Of a stretch of DNA of 64,000 nt, positions 52,682 to 64,000 are shown piece after piece. The notes below the pieces were generated by a model that saw only the letters and a list, made by a program, of their open reading frames with translations, did no database searches and had not been told where the DNA came from. Position 1 is the first letter of the stretch. Every line of letters starts with the position of its first letter. The position numbers and the translations under genes were made by a program. The DNA is from a bacterium (GTDB taxonomy: Bacteria; Oederibacteriota; JAAXVQ01; JAUVAV01). The stretch spans positions 62,001 to 126,000 of the forward strand of contig JAIORK010000012.1 in the NCBI GenBank assembly GCA_021108215.1, given 5' to 3'.

Positions 52682-53944
52682 ATGGTGCGCTCTCAAACGC
52701 CAAATGATATCGCGTGTTCTTTTTGCAACAAGGATGCTAAGAGTGTAAAAAAAATTATCAAGGGTCCGGGTGTTTATATTTGTGATGAATGCATTGTATT
52801 CTGTAATGATATTCTTTCGCATGAACACCAGGTCATGCCCGGCCGCAAAGAACAGTATCTGCTAAAACCTGCGGAGATAAAACAGGTTATGGATCAGTAC
52901 ATCATCGGGCAGGAACGCGCCAAACGTGTGCTGGCGGTTGCGGTCCATAATCACTATAAGCGGATACAAATTCAGCAGACTGTTACACAAGATGATGTCG
53001 AATTGATGAAAAGCAATATTTTGTTGATTGGTCCGACCGGAACAGGGAAAACCCTTATGGCGCAGACACTGGCGCGGATTTTACAGGTGCCTTTTGCCAT
53101 TGTGGATGCCACAACATTGACCGAAGCAGGGTATGTCGGTGAAGATGTTGAAAATATTATATTAAAGCTGCTGCAAAATGGAGATTATGATGTTGAACAG
53201 ACGCAGCGGGGTATTATTTATATTGATGAAATCGATAAAATAGGTCGGAAGAGTGAGAATCCTTCAATTACGCGTGATGTTTCAGGCGAGGGTGTCCAGC
53301 AGGCATTGTTGAAAATTATTGAAGGTACGGTGGCCAGTGTGCCGCCCAAAGGCGGACGTAAACATCCCCATCAGGAATATTTAAAAGTGGATACAACGAA
53401 TATTTTGTTTATTTGTGGCGGTGCTTTTAATGGGCTGGAAAAAATTATTGAGCATCGGATTGGGAAAAAGTCGATTGGATTTGGTGTTGAACATTTTACC
53501 CATGAAAAACGCGGGCATGATGAACTGCTGGGTCATGTTCAACCGGATGATTTGATTAAATACGGCATGATCCCGGAATTTGTTGGACGTCTGCCCGTTG
53601 TTTCCGTGCTTAATGAACTGGATGAAGTGGCGTTGATAAAAATTTTGTCTGAACCTAAAAATGCATTAATCAAGCAGTATCAAAAGTTTTTTCAGATGGA
53701 AGATGTCTTGCTTACCATAAGGCCTGAAGCCCAGGTGGCGGTTGCACAGGAAAGCTTAAAACGAAAAACCGGGGCACGCGGCTTACGTGCGGTTATGGAA
53801 GATATTATGCTGGATTTAATGTATGATCTTCCCGGACGTGATGACGTTCGTGAGTGTATTATTACACCGGAAGTTATCAGTAAAAGCGCCAAACCTCAAT
53901 TGGTTTTGATCGAAAATGAGGACGCAGAAGAAAAACTCGCGTAA
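52682..53944 (+). CDS. clpX: ClpX unfoldase
   Basis: AAA+ unfoldase partner of ClpP; 420 residues. The N-terminal zinc-binding domain has CSFCNKD...CDECI (Cys at 14, 17, 36, 39). Walker A is GPTGTGKT (near 119), Walker [11 protein letters not shown] (near 180), sensor-1 and the RKH-type pore region lie between. The IGF-type ClpP-docking loop is at SIGFGVEH (near 262). The arginine finger and sensor-2 ([15 protein letters not shown]) complete it. AAGGAGA lies before the ATG. Confidence 0.97.
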   Translation: MVRSQTPNDIACSFCNKDAKSVKKIIKGPGVYICDECIVFCNDILSHEHQVMPGRKEQYLLKPAEIKQVMDQYIIGQERAKRVLAVAVHNHYKRIQIQQTVTQDDVELMKSNILLIGPTGTGKTLMAQTLARILQVPFAIVDATTLTEAGYVGEDVENIILKLLQNGDYDVEQTQRGIIYIDEIDKIGRKSENPSITRDVSGEGVQQALLKIIEGTVASVPPKGGRKHPHQEYLKVDTTNILFICGGAFNGLEKIIEHRIGKKSIGFGVEHFTHEKRGHDELLGHVQPDDLIKYGMIPEFVGRLPVVSVLNELDEVALIKILSEPKNALIKQYQKFFQMEDVLLTIRPEAQVAVAQESLKRKTGARGLRAVMEDIMLDLMYDLPGRDDVRECIITPEVISKSAKPQLVLIENEDAEEKLA

Positions 53945-56426
53945 AAAAATGAAAAGAAAAAGTGCCATGATGTTAAAAAACAAAAATAAACAACCGGTTG
54001 GCAGGCAAACACTGCCATTGATGCCTTTGCGGGATCTGGTTGTCTTTCCGCATATGATCGTTCCTTTGTTTGTGGGACGGGAAAAATCAGTGGCTGCTTT
54101 GGAAGCGGCCATGCTGGAAGATCGTATGATTGTGTTGGCAACCCAAATGCGTGCTCAGATTGATGATCCAACAATCGAGGATGTCTATTCTGTGGGTATT
54201 CAGGCACAAGTATTACAGGTGCTTAAGATGCCGGATAATACGATCAAGGTGTTGGTTGAGGGCAAGGAGCGGGTTCGTATTCAGTCGTTTATTGAAAATG
54301 ATAAATACTATTCCGCTCTTGTCGGTAAGATCACTGAAGTCCCCGGACCTGCGGCGACAACCAAGGCGCTGATGCGCAATTGTATTCAACTTTTTGAGCA
54401 TTATGCACGTTTGAATAAAAAAATTCCTTCTGACATTATTTCGAGTGCGGCACAGATCAATGAACCAAAACGGTTTATCGATACAGTCGCCGCGAACATG
54501 AATTCCAAGATTGAGGAAAAACAGCGTCTGTTGGAGATTGAGGACACTATCGGCCGCTTGGAACTGTTGGGGAAGCTGCTTTCCGATGAAATTGAAATCC
54601 TTGAAATTGAGCGCCGCATTAAGGGGCGGGTCCGGAAACAAATGGAACATACTCAGAAGGAATATTATCTTCAGGAACAGATGAAGGCCATTCGGAAAGA
54701 ACTGGGACAAAAAGATGACGGAAATGAAATTGAATCCCTGAGACAAAAAATTAAAAAAGCGAAAATGCCTGAAGAAGCTGAAGAAAAAGCATTGAAAGAA
54801 CTGCAGCGTCTCGAACGGATGCAGCCGATGTCACCTGAAGCGGCGGTAATTCGTACTTATATCGACTGGTTTCTATCTTTGCCCTGGGCGATACGCACGC
54901 GGGAAAAACTTGAATTGCGGAATGTTGCGCGGCAAATGGATAAAGATCACTATGGACTCAAAAAAGTTAAGGAGCGTATTCTGGAATATCTGGCAGTGCG
55001 TAAATTGGCACCGGCGATGAAGGGGCCGATTTTATGTTTGGTAGGTCCTCCGGGTGTGGGGAAGACTTCATTGGCCAGGTCGGTGGCCAAGGCGATTAAT
55101 CGAAATTTTGTCAGAATTTCATTGGGCGGAGTTCGCGACGAAGCGGAGATACGCGGGCATCGTCGAACTTACATCGGCGCCTTGCCGGGGCGGATCATTC
55201 AGTCGTTGAAAACAGCTAAAAGTAAAAATGCGTTACTGTTGTTTGACGAACTGGATAAAGTCGGATCGGATTATAGGGGCGATCCGGCGGCTGCGCTTTT
55301 GGAAGTTTTGGACCCGGAACAAAATGTTCATTTTTCAGATCATTATCTGGATGCGTATTTTGATCTTTCGGAAATCATGTTTATTGCCACGGCCAATGTC
55401 ATGCATCATCTTCATCCCACGCTCAAAGACCGCATGGAGATTATTGAGATTCCGGGATACACATTGGAAGAAAAGGTGAAAATTGCTGAAAAACATTTGG
55501 TGATGCGTTTGATGACGGATCATGGTTTGACACCCGGAGATATTAGTTTGTCCCGGGAGATGATTGAAAAAATCATTATGGGTTATACGTCTGAAGCAGG
55601 GGTTCGGAATCTCAATCGTGAGCTGGCAGCGGTTATGCGTAAAGTGACACGCTTGAAAGTTGAAAAAAAAGTTTCGTCCGGCGGTAAAAAAATTAATACT
55701 GCGGATTTAGTGAGGTTTCTCGGAGCGCCTAAATATTTGAAACGAAAAGGTGAACGCAAGCATACTGTAGGTGTTTCAACCGGACTGGCTTGGACTGAAG
55801 TCGGGGGTGAGATTTTGGTCATCGAGGTGACTTTGATGCCGGGAAAAGGGCAACTGATTTTAACCGGTAAGCTGGGTGAGGTGATGAAAGAATCCGCGCA
55901 GGCAGCGGTTAGTTATGCCAGGGCGCATGCACAGGATATCCAAATTCCGGCTGATTTTTATCAGCAGACGGATATTCACATTCATGTCCCCGAAGGGGCG
56001 ATTCCCAAGGATGGGCCGTCTGCCGGGATTGCAATTGCCACCGCAATTTTATCGGCACTCTCGGGAAAGCCGGTCAATAAGGATGTGGCCATGACCGGTG
56101 AGATTACATTGCGGGGACACGTGCTGGCCATCGGCGGCCTCAAAGAAAAACTTTTGGCAGCCACCCGGGCCGGTTTGAAAATTGTTTTGGTTCCAAAAGA
56201 AAATGAGAAAGATTTGTCGGACTTGCCGTCGGAAGTGAAAAAAAGCCTTGCAATTAAACTGGTGGAAGATATGTGTGATGTTTTGCCGGTTGCATTGTTG
56301 GGCGCGTCTAAAAAAAAGAAACAGGTAAGCGGTGCTGTTAGGAAAAAAACAGTGGCGGAGCAACCGGCGCAACACATTTGCCGAACACTTAAACATGAAA
56401 AACGTATATGGTTCAACGGTCGCTGA
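53916..56426 (+). CDS. lon: Lon protease
   Basis: ATP-dependent serine protease, up to 836 residues. The start is uncertain: ATG 53916 overlaps clpX by 29 nt, while ATG 53949 and ATG 53967 also lie before the LON domain ([19 protein letters not shown]). Walker A is [11 protein letters not shown] (near 379). The C-terminal protease domain has the Ser-Lys dyad at Ser702 (PKDGPSAG) and Lys745 (GGLKEKLL) when numbered from 53916. A basic ~40-residue tail after [15 protein letters not shown] is longer than usual and overlaps the engB start by 19 nt. Confidence 0.95.
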   Translation: MRTQKKNSRKKMKRKSAMMLKNKNKQPVGRQTLPLMPLRDLVVFPHMIVPLFVGREKSVAALEAAMLEDRMIVLATQMRAQIDDPTIEDVYSVGIQAQVLQVLKMPDNTIKVLVEGKERVRIQSFIENDKYYSALVGKITEVPGPAATTKALMRNCIQLFEHYARLNKKIPSDIISSAAQINEPKRFIDTVAANMNSKIEEKQRLLEIEDTIGRLELLGKLLSDEIEILEIERRIKGRVRKQMEHTQKEYYLQEQMKAIRKELGQKDDGNEIESLRQKIKKAKMPEEAEEKALKELQRLERMQPMSPEAAVIRTYIDWFLSLPWAIRTREKLELRNVARQMDKDHYGLKKVKERILEYLAVRKLAPAMKGPILCLVGPPGVGKTSLARSVAKAINRNFVRISLGGVRDEAEIRGHRRTYIGALPGRIIQSLKTAKSKNALLLFDELDKVGSDYRGDPAAALLEVLDPEQNVHFSDHYLDAYFDLSEIMFIATANVMHHLHPTLKDRMEIIEIPGYTLEEKVKIAEKHLVMRLMTDHGLTPGDISLSREMIEKIIMGYTSEAGVRNLNRELAAVMRKVTRLKVEKKVSSGGKKINTADLVRFLGAPKYLKRKGERKHTVGVSTGLAWTEVGGEILVIEVTLMPGKGQLILTGKLGEVMKESAQAAVSYARAHAQDIQIPADFYQQTDIHIHVPEGAIPKDGPSAGIAIATAILSALSGKPVNKDVAMTGEITLRGHVLAIGGLKEKLLAATRAGLKIVLVPKENEKDLSDLPSEVKKSLAIKLVEDMCDVLPVALLGASKKKKQVSGAVRKKTVAEQPAQHICRTLKHEKRIWFNGR

Positions 56427-57034
56427 CACTCATCAAGACGGCTTTTGAAAGCAAGCAATTTCCGCCGGAAACCGGCGTGGAAATAGTCTTGGCAGGTCGT
56501 TCCAATGTTGGGAAATCAACATTGATTAATCAACTTGGCGGGCAAACCGGGAAAATCCGGACCCGGGCCGGGGCGCGGGTTTCGCAAAAACCGGGGTGTA
56601 CGCAATCAATTAATTTTTATGCCTGGGAATCCGGAATTACATTGGTGGATTTTCCCGGATTTGGGTATGCCAAACTGCCCATGGCACTACGCAAGAAGAT
56701 TCAAGGATTGATTGATAGTTATTTTGCAAAAAGACAGAATATCGGGTTGTTGGTTCACTTGGCGGATGCGCGACTTCCGGTGCAGAAATTGGATTGGCAG
56801 ATGATTGAGTGGGGAAAACATTTTGAGTATCCCTACTTGTTTACTTTGAACAAATGTGATAAATTGTCGCGGTCGCAAATTGCAGTACGAACCAATGAAA
56901 TGAAGCAATTGCTTCGGACGGTACTGAAAAATCACCAAATTGTTCCCATATCGGCACAAACCGGACAGGGTATCAATACATTGAAACAGATGATTAAGTC
57001 GGCAGCTGAAACATTTCGTTCCACTGACGGCTGA
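56408..57034 (+). CDS. engB: Ribosome biogenesis GTPase EngB/YsxC
   Basis: Essential TRAFAC GTPase for large-subunit assembly; 208 residues. G1 GRSNVGKST (near 30), G2 in SQKPGCTQSINFY, G3 DFPGFGYAK, G4 NKCDK (near 145) and G5 PISAQTG are all present. The start overlaps lon by 19 nt. tig-clpP-clpX-lon-engB is a conserved order. Confidence 0.95.
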   Translation: MVQRSLTLIKTAFESKQFPPETGVEIVLAGRSNVGKSTLINQLGGQTGKIRTRAGARVSQKPGCTQSINFYAWESGITLVDFPGFGYAKLPMALRKKIQGLIDSYFAKRQNIGLLVHLADARLPVQKLDWQMIEWGKHFEYPYLFTLNKCDKLSRSQIAVRTNEMKQLLRTVLKNHQIVPISAQTGQGINTLKQMIKSAAETFRSTDG

Positions 57035-57078
57035 AACGGTCATCAGCTTGTGCGGGTGTGTTTAAAAGAGAGGAGTAA

Positions 57079-58239
57079 ATGACAATGATGTATAAAAAAA
57101 GACTCATGACACCTGGTCCCACCGATGTCCCGCCTACAGTACTTTCTGAGGCAGGTAAGCCGATGATTCATCATCGGACTCCCCAATTCCGGAAGGTTTT
57201 GACCGGTGTGGTTGCAGGCCTCAAACGGATTTTTCAGACAGAAAATGATATGCTGGTTTTTCCTGCTGCCGGAACCGGCGGCATGGAATCAGCCATCGTC
57301 AACTTGTGCTCACCCGGAGATAAAATTTTGGTTGCATCTTGCGGTAATTTTGGTAACCGCTGGACAGCCATTGCTAAAGCTTATGCAGTGGAGAGCGAGC
57401 ATTATGAGGTGGCTTGGGGTGAGGCGGTGGATCCTTTGGAAATTGAAAAACGTCTCCAGGCCAATAGCGGTATTAAAGCCGTTTATATTACCCTGTCGGA
57501 AACATCGACCGGCATTGAATCAGATGTTCAGAAAATCGGTGAGATTGTATCAAAATTTAAGGCAGTTCTGGTGGTGGATGCCATTTCCGGGCTGGGTGCA
57601 ACGGCCATGAAAACCGATGAGTGGAAAGCGGATGTGGTTGTGGTTGGCGCGCAAAAGGGACTGATGATTCCGCCGGGATTGGCCATGATCTCTATTTCAA
57701 AAAAAGCCTGGGACGTGGTGAAGGAATCCACGTTGCCCAAATTTTATTTTAGTTGGGAAAAGAGCCGGAAATCCATGGTTGCCGAGGAATTGGCCAATAC
57801 ACCTTATACACCTTCCGTATCTTTGATTATGCAGTTGGCAGAGGCGATTAAAATTATTGAAAATGAGGGCCTGGAAGCGATTTGGGCGCGTCATGCAACC
57901 ATGGCGGAAGCGACACGGGCAGCCATGGTTGCGCTGGGTCTGAAATTATTTGCGACCGGCAGCCCCAGTAATGCAGTGACCTCGATTTGTGTTCCTGACG
58001 GGGTAGACGGCGGAAAGTTGTTTAAAACAATTCGCGATACCTATGGCATTACATTGGCCGGTGGTCAGGGGCAGATTAAAGGAAAGATTTTTCGGATCGG
58101 GCATTTAGGCTATGCTGACGACTGGGATGTTATTGCTGCGGTTGCCGCAGTTGAACGGGCGCTTCAGGAACAAGGTTTTAAGTTTGAACTTGGAAAAGGT
58201 GTTGCTGCTGCCGAAAAAGTTTTGTTTGCAGGATCCTAA
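57079..58239 (+). CDS. Class V aminotransferase (serine/alanine-glyoxylate type)
   Basis: PLP enzyme of 386 residues. It has TPGPTDVPPTVL, HHRTPQFRKV, PAAGTGGMESA (cofactor phosphate binding), SETSTGIESDV and the Schiff-base Lys in VVVGAQKGLMIPPGLA (near 194). AGGAG lies just before the start. It belongs to the serine-pyruvate/alanine-glyoxylate aminotransferase group. Placed 17 nt before serA and with no serC in the window, it may serve as the transaminase of serine synthesis; the exact amino donor cannot be read from the sequence. Confidence 0.88.
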   Translation: MTMMYKKRLMTPGPTDVPPTVLSEAGKPMIHHRTPQFRKVLTGVVAGLKRIFQTENDMLVFPAAGTGGMESAIVNLCSPGDKILVASCGNFGNRWTAIAKAYAVESEHYEVAWGEAVDPLEIEKRLQANSGIKAVYITLSETSTGIESDVQKIGEIVSKFKAVLVVDAISGLGATAMKTDEWKADVVVVGAQKGLMIPPGLAMISISKKAWDVVKESTLPKFYFSWEKSRKSMVAEELANTPYTPSVSLIMQLAEAIKIIENEGLEAIWARHATMAEATRAAMVALGLKLFATGSPSNAVTSICVPDGVDGGKLFKTIRDTYGITLAGGQGQIKGKIFRIGHLGYADDWDVIAAVAAVERALQEQGFKFELGKGVAAAEKVLFAGS

Positions 58240-58256
58240 GATGGAGGGATGAGAAG

Positions 58257-59843
58257 ATGTTTAAGGTACTGATTAGTGATAATTTGGCAGTAGAAGGCCA
58301 GGAAATTCTTAAGAATGATCCGGAGATTGAACTTGATGCACGGGAGAAAGTAACTGCAGAAGAATTGCTTAAAATTATTCCTGACTATGATGCATTGATT
58401 ATCCGGAGTGCCAGCAAAGTTACCTTGGAGGTGCTGGAAGCGGCAAAAAAATTAAAGGTTATTGGTCGTGCTGGTGTTGGTATTGATAACATTGATCTGG
58501 CCGAGGCAACCCGGCGGGGTGTCATTGTGATGAATACGCCGGATGGCAACACGATTTCCACTGCGGAGCATACTTTTTCTTTGATTATGGCGATTTCGCG
58601 CAATATTCCCATGGCAGATAAATCAGTGAAAGAAGGGAAATGGGAGCGGAAGAAATTTATGGGAACAGAGCTCTACGGGAAGACGCTGGGTATTGTCGGG
58701 CTTGGCCGTATCGGCACCGAGCTGGCCAAGCGTGCGCAGTCTTTTGGTATGAAGATCATGGCATTTGATCCTTTTTTAACCAAAGAAAAAGCGGACAAAT
58801 TGAGTGTGAAACTTGCAACCTTGGATGAAATTACAACTCAGGCGGACTACATTACGGTACATACGCCGAAAAATAAGGAAACGGCAGGCCTGTTTAGCAA
58901 AGCGCAATTTGCAAAAATGAAAAAAACCACCAGGATTATTAATTGCGCCCGCGGTGGGATTGTCAATCAACAGGATTTGAAAGAGGCATTGGAAAATGGT
59001 GTCGTAGCAGGTGCAGCACTGGATGTTTTTGATTCGGAGCCGCCTGAGGATAATGGGCTGTTTGCTCTCGGAAATATCGTTTTAACCCCGCATCTTGGTG
59101 CGTCGACAGAAGAAGCACAGATCAATGTCGGGATTATTATGGCAGAACAGGTAAGGGACGCACTCAAGGGTGGTATGATTCGCAGTGCGGTGAATATTCC
59201 TACGGTTGCACCGGAAATACTAAAGGAAATTGCTCCTTATCTTGACTTGGCGGAATGTTTGGGTAGTTTTCAGGCACAGATGCTGGAAGGTCAGTTGAAA
59301 AAAATAACCATTAAATATGCCGGAGATGTATGTGATAGCCCAACTGATTTGATTAGTGTGGCGGCGGTTAAAGGTTTTTTATCCAGCATGCTCTCTGAGT
59401 CTCTGAATTTTGTCAATGCCCGGGTCCTGGCAAAAGAGCGGGGTATTGAAATTGTAGAAACAACTTCCACGGATACGGTTGATTTTACCAGCACCATTGC
59501 CGTGCAGGTTGAAACAGACAAAGAAGATCGTGAAATCGTGGGGACATTGATTAGTAAGAAGCGTGAACCTTATGTCGTTTCTTTATTCGGCTATCACACA
59601 GATTTTATTCCCAAAGGAAATCTACTGGTTTTTACACACAAGGATGAACCCGGGATCGTCGGTAAGATGGGGTCGATTCTTGGAAACGGTGGGATTAATA
59701 TTGCAACGCTGCGCATGGGACGCGACGAAATCGGCGGAGAAGCAGTCAGCATTTTAAGTGTTGACTCAGAAGTGCCGGGAAATATTTTGAAGGAATTAGC
59801 TCAGGCAGCAGATATCAAGACAATTAAAAATGTTAATTTGTAA
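58257..59843 (+). CDS. serA: D-3-phosphoglycerate dehydrogenase
   Basis: First step of serine synthesis; 528 residues, the long form. NAD-binding GIVGLGRIGTELAKRA (near 145). Catalytic residues are Arg in NCARGGIVNQ (near 235), Glu near 264 in DVFDSEPPEDN and His in LTPHLGAS (near 283). An allosteric substrate-binding domain (about 325-440) and a C-terminal ACT domain (KGNLLVFTHKDEPGIVGKMG) suggest serine feedback. AGGGATGAG lies upstream of the ATG. Confidence 0.96.
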   Translation: MFKVLISDNLAVEGQEILKNDPEIELDAREKVTAEELLKIIPDYDALIIRSASKVTLEVLEAAKKLKVIGRAGVGIDNIDLAEATRRGVIVMNTPDGNTISTAEHTFSLIMAISRNIPMADKSVKEGKWERKKFMGTELYGKTLGIVGLGRIGTELAKRAQSFGMKIMAFDPFLTKEKADKLSVKLATLDEITTQADYITVHTPKNKETAGLFSKAQFAKMKKTTRIINCARGGIVNQQDLKEALENGVVAGAALDVFDSEPPEDNGLFALGNIVLTPHLGASTEEAQINVGIIMAEQVRDALKGGMIRSAVNIPTVAPEILKEIAPYLDLAECLGSFQAQMLEGQLKKITIKYAGDVCDSPTDLISVAAVKGFLSSMLSESLNFVNARVLAKERGIEIVETTSTDTVDFTSTIAVQVETDKEDREIVGTLISKKREPYVVSLFGYHTDFIPKGNLLVFTHKDEPGIVGKMGSILGNGGINIATLRMGRDEIGGEAVSILSVDSEVPGNILKELAQAADIKTIKNVNL

Positions 59844-59862
59844 ATATTCAACACATTAAAAA

Positions 59863-59982
59863 GTGATTCTGCTACAAAATCCTTTTTGCTGTCTTTGCGA
59901 GGAGCGGTAGCGACGAAGCCCCGATCGGTTGGGGAATCGTACGGGACTTCCTGTGGTCGTAATGGGGGAGCAGCAGAATCAC
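59863..59982. repeat. 120-bp inverted-repeat element between serA and purA
   Basis: Perfect 11-bp terminal inverted repeats GTGATTCTGCT (59863-59873) and AGCAGAATCAC (59972-59982). They enclose TTTGCGAGGAGCGGTAGCGACGAAG, a motif of a widespread 'TTGCGAGGAGC' dispersed-repeat class. No ORF; resembles a MITE. Confidence 0.75.
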
Positions 59983-59989
59983 AAGTTAG

Positions 59990-61282
<1,293 letters not shown>

Positions 61283-61289
61283 GGTGAAT

Positions 61290-61365
61290 GAGCCGGTAGC
61301 TCAGTTGGTAGAGCACCGCCCTTTTAAGGCGGCTGTCGAGAGTTCGAGACTCTCCCGGCTCACCA
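61290..61365 (+). tRNA. tRNA-Lys (TTT)
   Basis: 76 nt: acceptor GAGCCGG/CCGGCTC, anticodon arm CCGCC-CTTTTAA-GGCGG (anticodon TTT), T arm GAGAG-TTCGAGA-CTCTC, CCA encoded. Confidence 0.96.
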
Positions 61366-61468
61366 TAACTTGTTATTTTATAAGTGTTTTGTTTTAAAAT
61401 ATTAAAAAAAACCACTAATTTTATTACAAAAATATTATTAATTATTTACAAAAAAGCAAGAGAAAAAG

Positions 61469-61497
61469 TTGACAAAAAATATAAATTAAGTTAAATT
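61469..61497 (+). promoter_or_regulatory. Promoter for the TPR gene
   Basis: TTGACA (61469-61474), 17-bp spacer, TAAATT (61492-61497) in a very A/T-rich stretch. Confidence 0.5.
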
Positions 61498-61550
61498 TAA
61501 ATAAAGCGACACTCTTCGTCAAAGCGTGATTTTATGAAAGAGGCCTTCAG

Positions 61551-63521
61551 ATGGGCTATAAAAGTTCCCGCAATAAAACGGCGACTATTTTAATACTTTT
61601 AAGTGTGTTTATTATAGGCGCTATATCCTTGAGTAGAGCTGAATCTGATAATTTAAGCAAACTAAAAAATTTGGCGGCAACACAATCCAAAAATCCCAAT
61701 GCACAATTTAATCTCGGTTTGTATTATTTCCAACAGGGTAAATATATACTCTCATTAGCTTATCTTAAAAAGGTCATTCAACTTAATTCTAAAGACGAAG
61801 AAGCGCTGGTGCTGTTGGGATCGGTTTATTTGCGATTGGGAAATCTTCAGGATGCAGAAAAAAATCTGCGTAAAGTTCTGGATATTAATCCGGATAATAT
61901 CGATGCAAGAAACAACCTGAGTCTGGTTTATCTGAATCTAAGTAGGCCGGATGATGCCATCAATGCTTTGCAGGAGAGCTTACGGCTTCAGCCGAATAAT
62001 CTGGATGCACTTAATAAACTCGCTTTTATTTATGTAACTTTGAACCGGGCGGATGAAGCGATTCGGGTGTATAAAAAAATTCTAAACATTGATCCGAAAT
62101 CCATTTATTCCTATGAGAGGCTGGCGCAGCTTTATTTTGATTTAAAAAAACATAGTGAAGTTATTAAGCTCTACGGGCAATCCAAAGCAAAGAAAGTGTC
62201 GGTGACGGCTAAATTTTTGAATAGGGTTGCATTCGCCCATTTTTATAAAGGTGAAGTGAAAGCGGCCTACGAATATTTTTCGCGCGCCCATAAAATAAAT
62301 CCCGGGGATGCGGAGAGTCATTATGGAATGGGGTTGGTGGCTTATAAAAAAGCCAATCTAGATATCGCGCTAAAAAAATTCAAACAGGCGATAAAAATTA
62401 AAAAAGATTATATTGAAGCATACCGGCAACTTGCCGTGACCTATGAGGATAAGGGCGAATATATTAAGGCACTCTATTTTTACCGTCAGGTACTCAAAAT
62501 TTCTCCCGCAGACCGTTCGGCCAAAAGAAATTACCGGACCATCCGAACCAAAGCAATTGATTATTATCTCCGTAAGGGCAGTAAGGCTTACTTTGATGGC
62601 GATTACGAGGCGGCGGTAAAAGCCTGGAGCAATGTCCGAAAACTTGATTCTAAAAATGCCACAGCCAATAAATTTATTAAAACCGCCAGGGTGAAGCTGG
62701 CCTCTAAAATCAACGAGCATAGCGATCGCGCCGAAGCTTATTTGCGGCGTGGTCTGCATCAGGAAGCCTATCGTGAATTCAGGGCCGCGTTGCGGTTGGA
62801 TCCTAAAAACAAGAAGGCACGCCGCGGAATGGAACGGGTGAAATTAAAGCAAAAGGAAAAAGATGAGATTAAAACTGCGCAGGCATTAGACAGTATTAAA
62901 CGGGGCGGGAATGTGAAAGCCGCATTGCGGGATCTAAAGAGTATTTCAAGAAAAGATCCCACCAATATTACTGCAAAGAGAATGGTTCGCAAAGTACAGA
63001 CGGAACAAAAATCCGGTACGGAAAGAAATTATCGGAAGGGCATTGAGTTGTTTTCCAAAGGGAAATTGCGCGAAGCGATTGTTAGTTTGGAACGCGCCAT
63101 GGAGATGGATCAAAACAATCAGGGCATTAAAAATCTTTTATATAAAGCCCGGACCCAACTGCGGGAAAATATTAAAGCGCTTATGGCGCGCGGGATTGAA
63201 TTGGCCAATTCGGGTAGAATTCCGGAGTCCAAGGAGAAATTTACGGAAGTACTTAAATTGGACCCGGACAATTCCGAGGCCAATGACTATTTAAAGAAGT
63301 TTACAGGAAAAATAGCTCAGGTTACTGTTAGTAAAGAAGAAATTAAAAAACTGTATTATGACGGCGTATCGCTCTATTTGGACGGACAAAATCGCAGGGC
63401 AATTGAAGTGTGGAAAAAAATCCTTCTGTTGGACCCGGAAAATCAGGAAGCAAAAAGTTCTATTACCAAGGCGGAAATGGAATTGAAAGAAATGGAAAAA
63501 CGTGGTATCAAATCACAGTAG
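61551..63521 (+). CDS. Exported TPR-repeat protein
   Basis: A 656-residue protein with an N-terminal signal or anchor (11-31, ending SRAES). Tandem tetratricopeptide repeats cover nearly the whole length: about eight close together from residue 38 to 325 (for example ARNNLSLVYLNLSRPDDAIN). A more divergent, Lys-rich set at 335-645 ends with GVSLYLDGQNRRAIEVWKKIL. TPR scaffolds organise complexes, often in gliding, secretion or outer-membrane systems. The partner is probably the sensor protein encoded 32 nt downstream. AAGAGG precedes the ATG. Confidence 0.88.
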   Translation: MGYKSSRNKTATILILLSVFIIGAISLSRAESDNLSKLKNLAATQSKNPNAQFNLGLYYFQQGKYILSLAYLKKVIQLNSKDEEALVLLGSVYLRLGNLQDAEKNLRKVLDINPDNIDARNNLSLVYLNLSRPDDAINALQESLRLQPNNLDALNKLAFIYVTLNRADEAIRVYKKILNIDPKSIYSYERLAQLYFDLKKHSEVIKLYGQSKAKKVSVTAKFLNRVAFAHFYKGEVKAAYEYFSRAHKINPGDAESHYGMGLVAYKKANLDIALKKFKQAIKIKKDYIEAYRQLAVTYEDKGEYIKALYFYRQVLKISPADRSAKRNYRTIRTKAIDYYLRKGSKAYFDGDYEAAVKAWSNVRKLDSKNATANKFIKTARVKLASKINEHSDRAEAYLRRGLHQEAYREFRAALRLDPKNKKARRGMERVKLKQKEKDEIKTAQALDSIKRGGNVKAALRDLKSISRKDPTNITAKRMVRKVQTEQKSGTERNYRKGIELFSKGKLREAIVSLERAMEMDQNNQGIKNLLYKARTQLRENIKALMARGIELANSGRIPESKEKFTEVLKLDPDNSEANDYLKKFTGKIAQVTVSKEEIKKLYYDGVSLYLDGQNRRAIEVWKKILLLDPENQEAKSSITKAEMELKEMEKRGIKSQ

Positions 63522-63553
63522 GTTTTCAAGATTTTTAAAGAAAGGTCGGCTGC

Positions 63554-64000
63554 ATGGCTATTGACAATACGGAAGCTAAAGTGCCAATCATAAAATTAAA
63601 ATCCAAGCGTGGTTTGCGTTTTAAGTTTGTCCTTTCGATCACATTGCTTTTAACTCTGACAATTATTTTTATCAGTTTTTTTGCATTGCAAGGAGAGCAA
63701 AAGGCTTTGCGTGCCGAAATGGAGCAGCGTGGTATTACGATCGCCAAAAATATGGCAGTGAATGCAGCGAAACCACTTTTGCGGGGAGAGATTTTACCCT
63801 TGGCATCGTTGGTGAAGGATGCCATGGGGAACAAAGGTGTTATGTATGCGCTGTTGGTGGATGAAAATGGGATGATTGTTGCCCATAATAACATTTCTGA
63901 ATCAGGGAAACCTTATCAACGCCCGCCAGGTGTTCTTACGCTTGAGAGTAAGTCGATTGCTATTTCTAAAATTTTTCAATATCAAACCGTCAAAACAGTG
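63554..64000 (+). CDS. Membrane sensor protein, 3' end beyond window
   Basis: 149 residues of an open frame that runs off the window. ATG 63554 follows AAAGAAAGG. A basic N-terminus is followed by a TM helix (25-46) and a periplasmic sensor region (50-149) with EMEQRGITIAKNMAVNAAKPLLRGE and YALLVDENGMIVAHNN, similar to CHASE/dCACHE-like sensors attached to HAMP and cyclase, kinase or chemoreceptor outputs. The layout mirrors the sensor at 16385. The output domain is not visible. Confidence 0.75.
   Translation, partial: MAIDNTEAKVPIIKLKSKRGLRFKFVLSITLLLTLTIIFISFFALQGEQKALRAEMEQRGITIAKNMAVNAAKPLLRGEILPLASLVKDAMGNKGVMYALLVDENGMIVAHNNISESGKPYQRPPGVLTLESKSIAISKIFQYQTVKTV

Overview
The window comes from a diderm, LPS-making bacterium that is at least partly anaerobic. 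The outer-membrane genes (TamB, BamA, Skp/OmpH, lipid A genes) establish the diderm envelope. Oxygen-sensitive 2-hydroxyacyl-CoA dehydratase/activase proteins and radical-SAM QueE suggest low-oxygen life. A fused LpxC-FabZ, LpxI instead of LpxH, and the mix of gene neighbourhoods do not fit Enterobacteria or Firmicutes. They suit an uncultured FCB/PVC/Omnitrophota-like lineage, but I cannot place it further. No rRNA, CRISPR array, transposase or phage gene was seen.

Layout. 1-10 kb is an envelope operon: tamB (window-truncated and frameshifted), bamA, ompH, lpxD, lpxC-fabZ, lpxA, lpxI, closed by a nested inverted repeat. A divergent small outer-membrane protein gene follows. 10.9-14.7 kb is smc, with a perfect 20-bp dyad at its predicted promoter. 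14.7-20.1 kb is one likely operon: a PQQ-type beta-propeller lipoprotein, a frameshifted HAMP/pseudo-cyclase sensor, a J-domain/TPR protein and a lidless Hsp70. An orphan, degenerate GspE/PilB-like ATPase comes next. 22-30.6 kb is a tightly packed housekeeping run: recJ, cimA, murI, queD, queE, an HgdB-like protein and its activase, rph, rdgB.

30.7-31.6 kb is a tRNA locus (Pro, Arg-TCT) with duplicated spacers, a broken tRNA-Arg carrying a structured 50-nt D-loop insertion, and a duplicated tRNA 3' end. A solitary DUF2442 gene, a trehalose-synthase-like gene with a long tail, and a giant activase/dehydratase fusion follow. 38.8-47.8 kb has a membrane TPR protein, an L-2-hydroxyglutarate oxidase-like gene, a sugar cluster with a clear 3,6-dideoxyhexose E1 dehydratase (RfbH), an alpha/beta hydrolase, a cyclophilin-like protein and signal peptidase I.

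49.8-50.8 kb is a second tRNA locus (His, Arg-CCG, Lys-CTT, Leu-TAG). It repeats the architecture of the first, including a second tRNA-like fragment with a covarying version of the same 50-nt insertion. The tRNA-Leu gene lies between a strong Shine-Dalgarno sequence and the start codon of tig. A proteostasis run follows (tig, clpP, clpX, lon, engB), then serine metabolism (class V aminotransferase, serA), purA, tRNA-Lys(TTT), a large TPR protein and the start of another membrane sensor.

The most unusual content is the pair of tRNA loci with matching pseudo-tRNA cassettes, the SD-tRNA-ATG arrangement at tig, and the lidless Hsp70/J-TPR/pseudo-cyclase operon.
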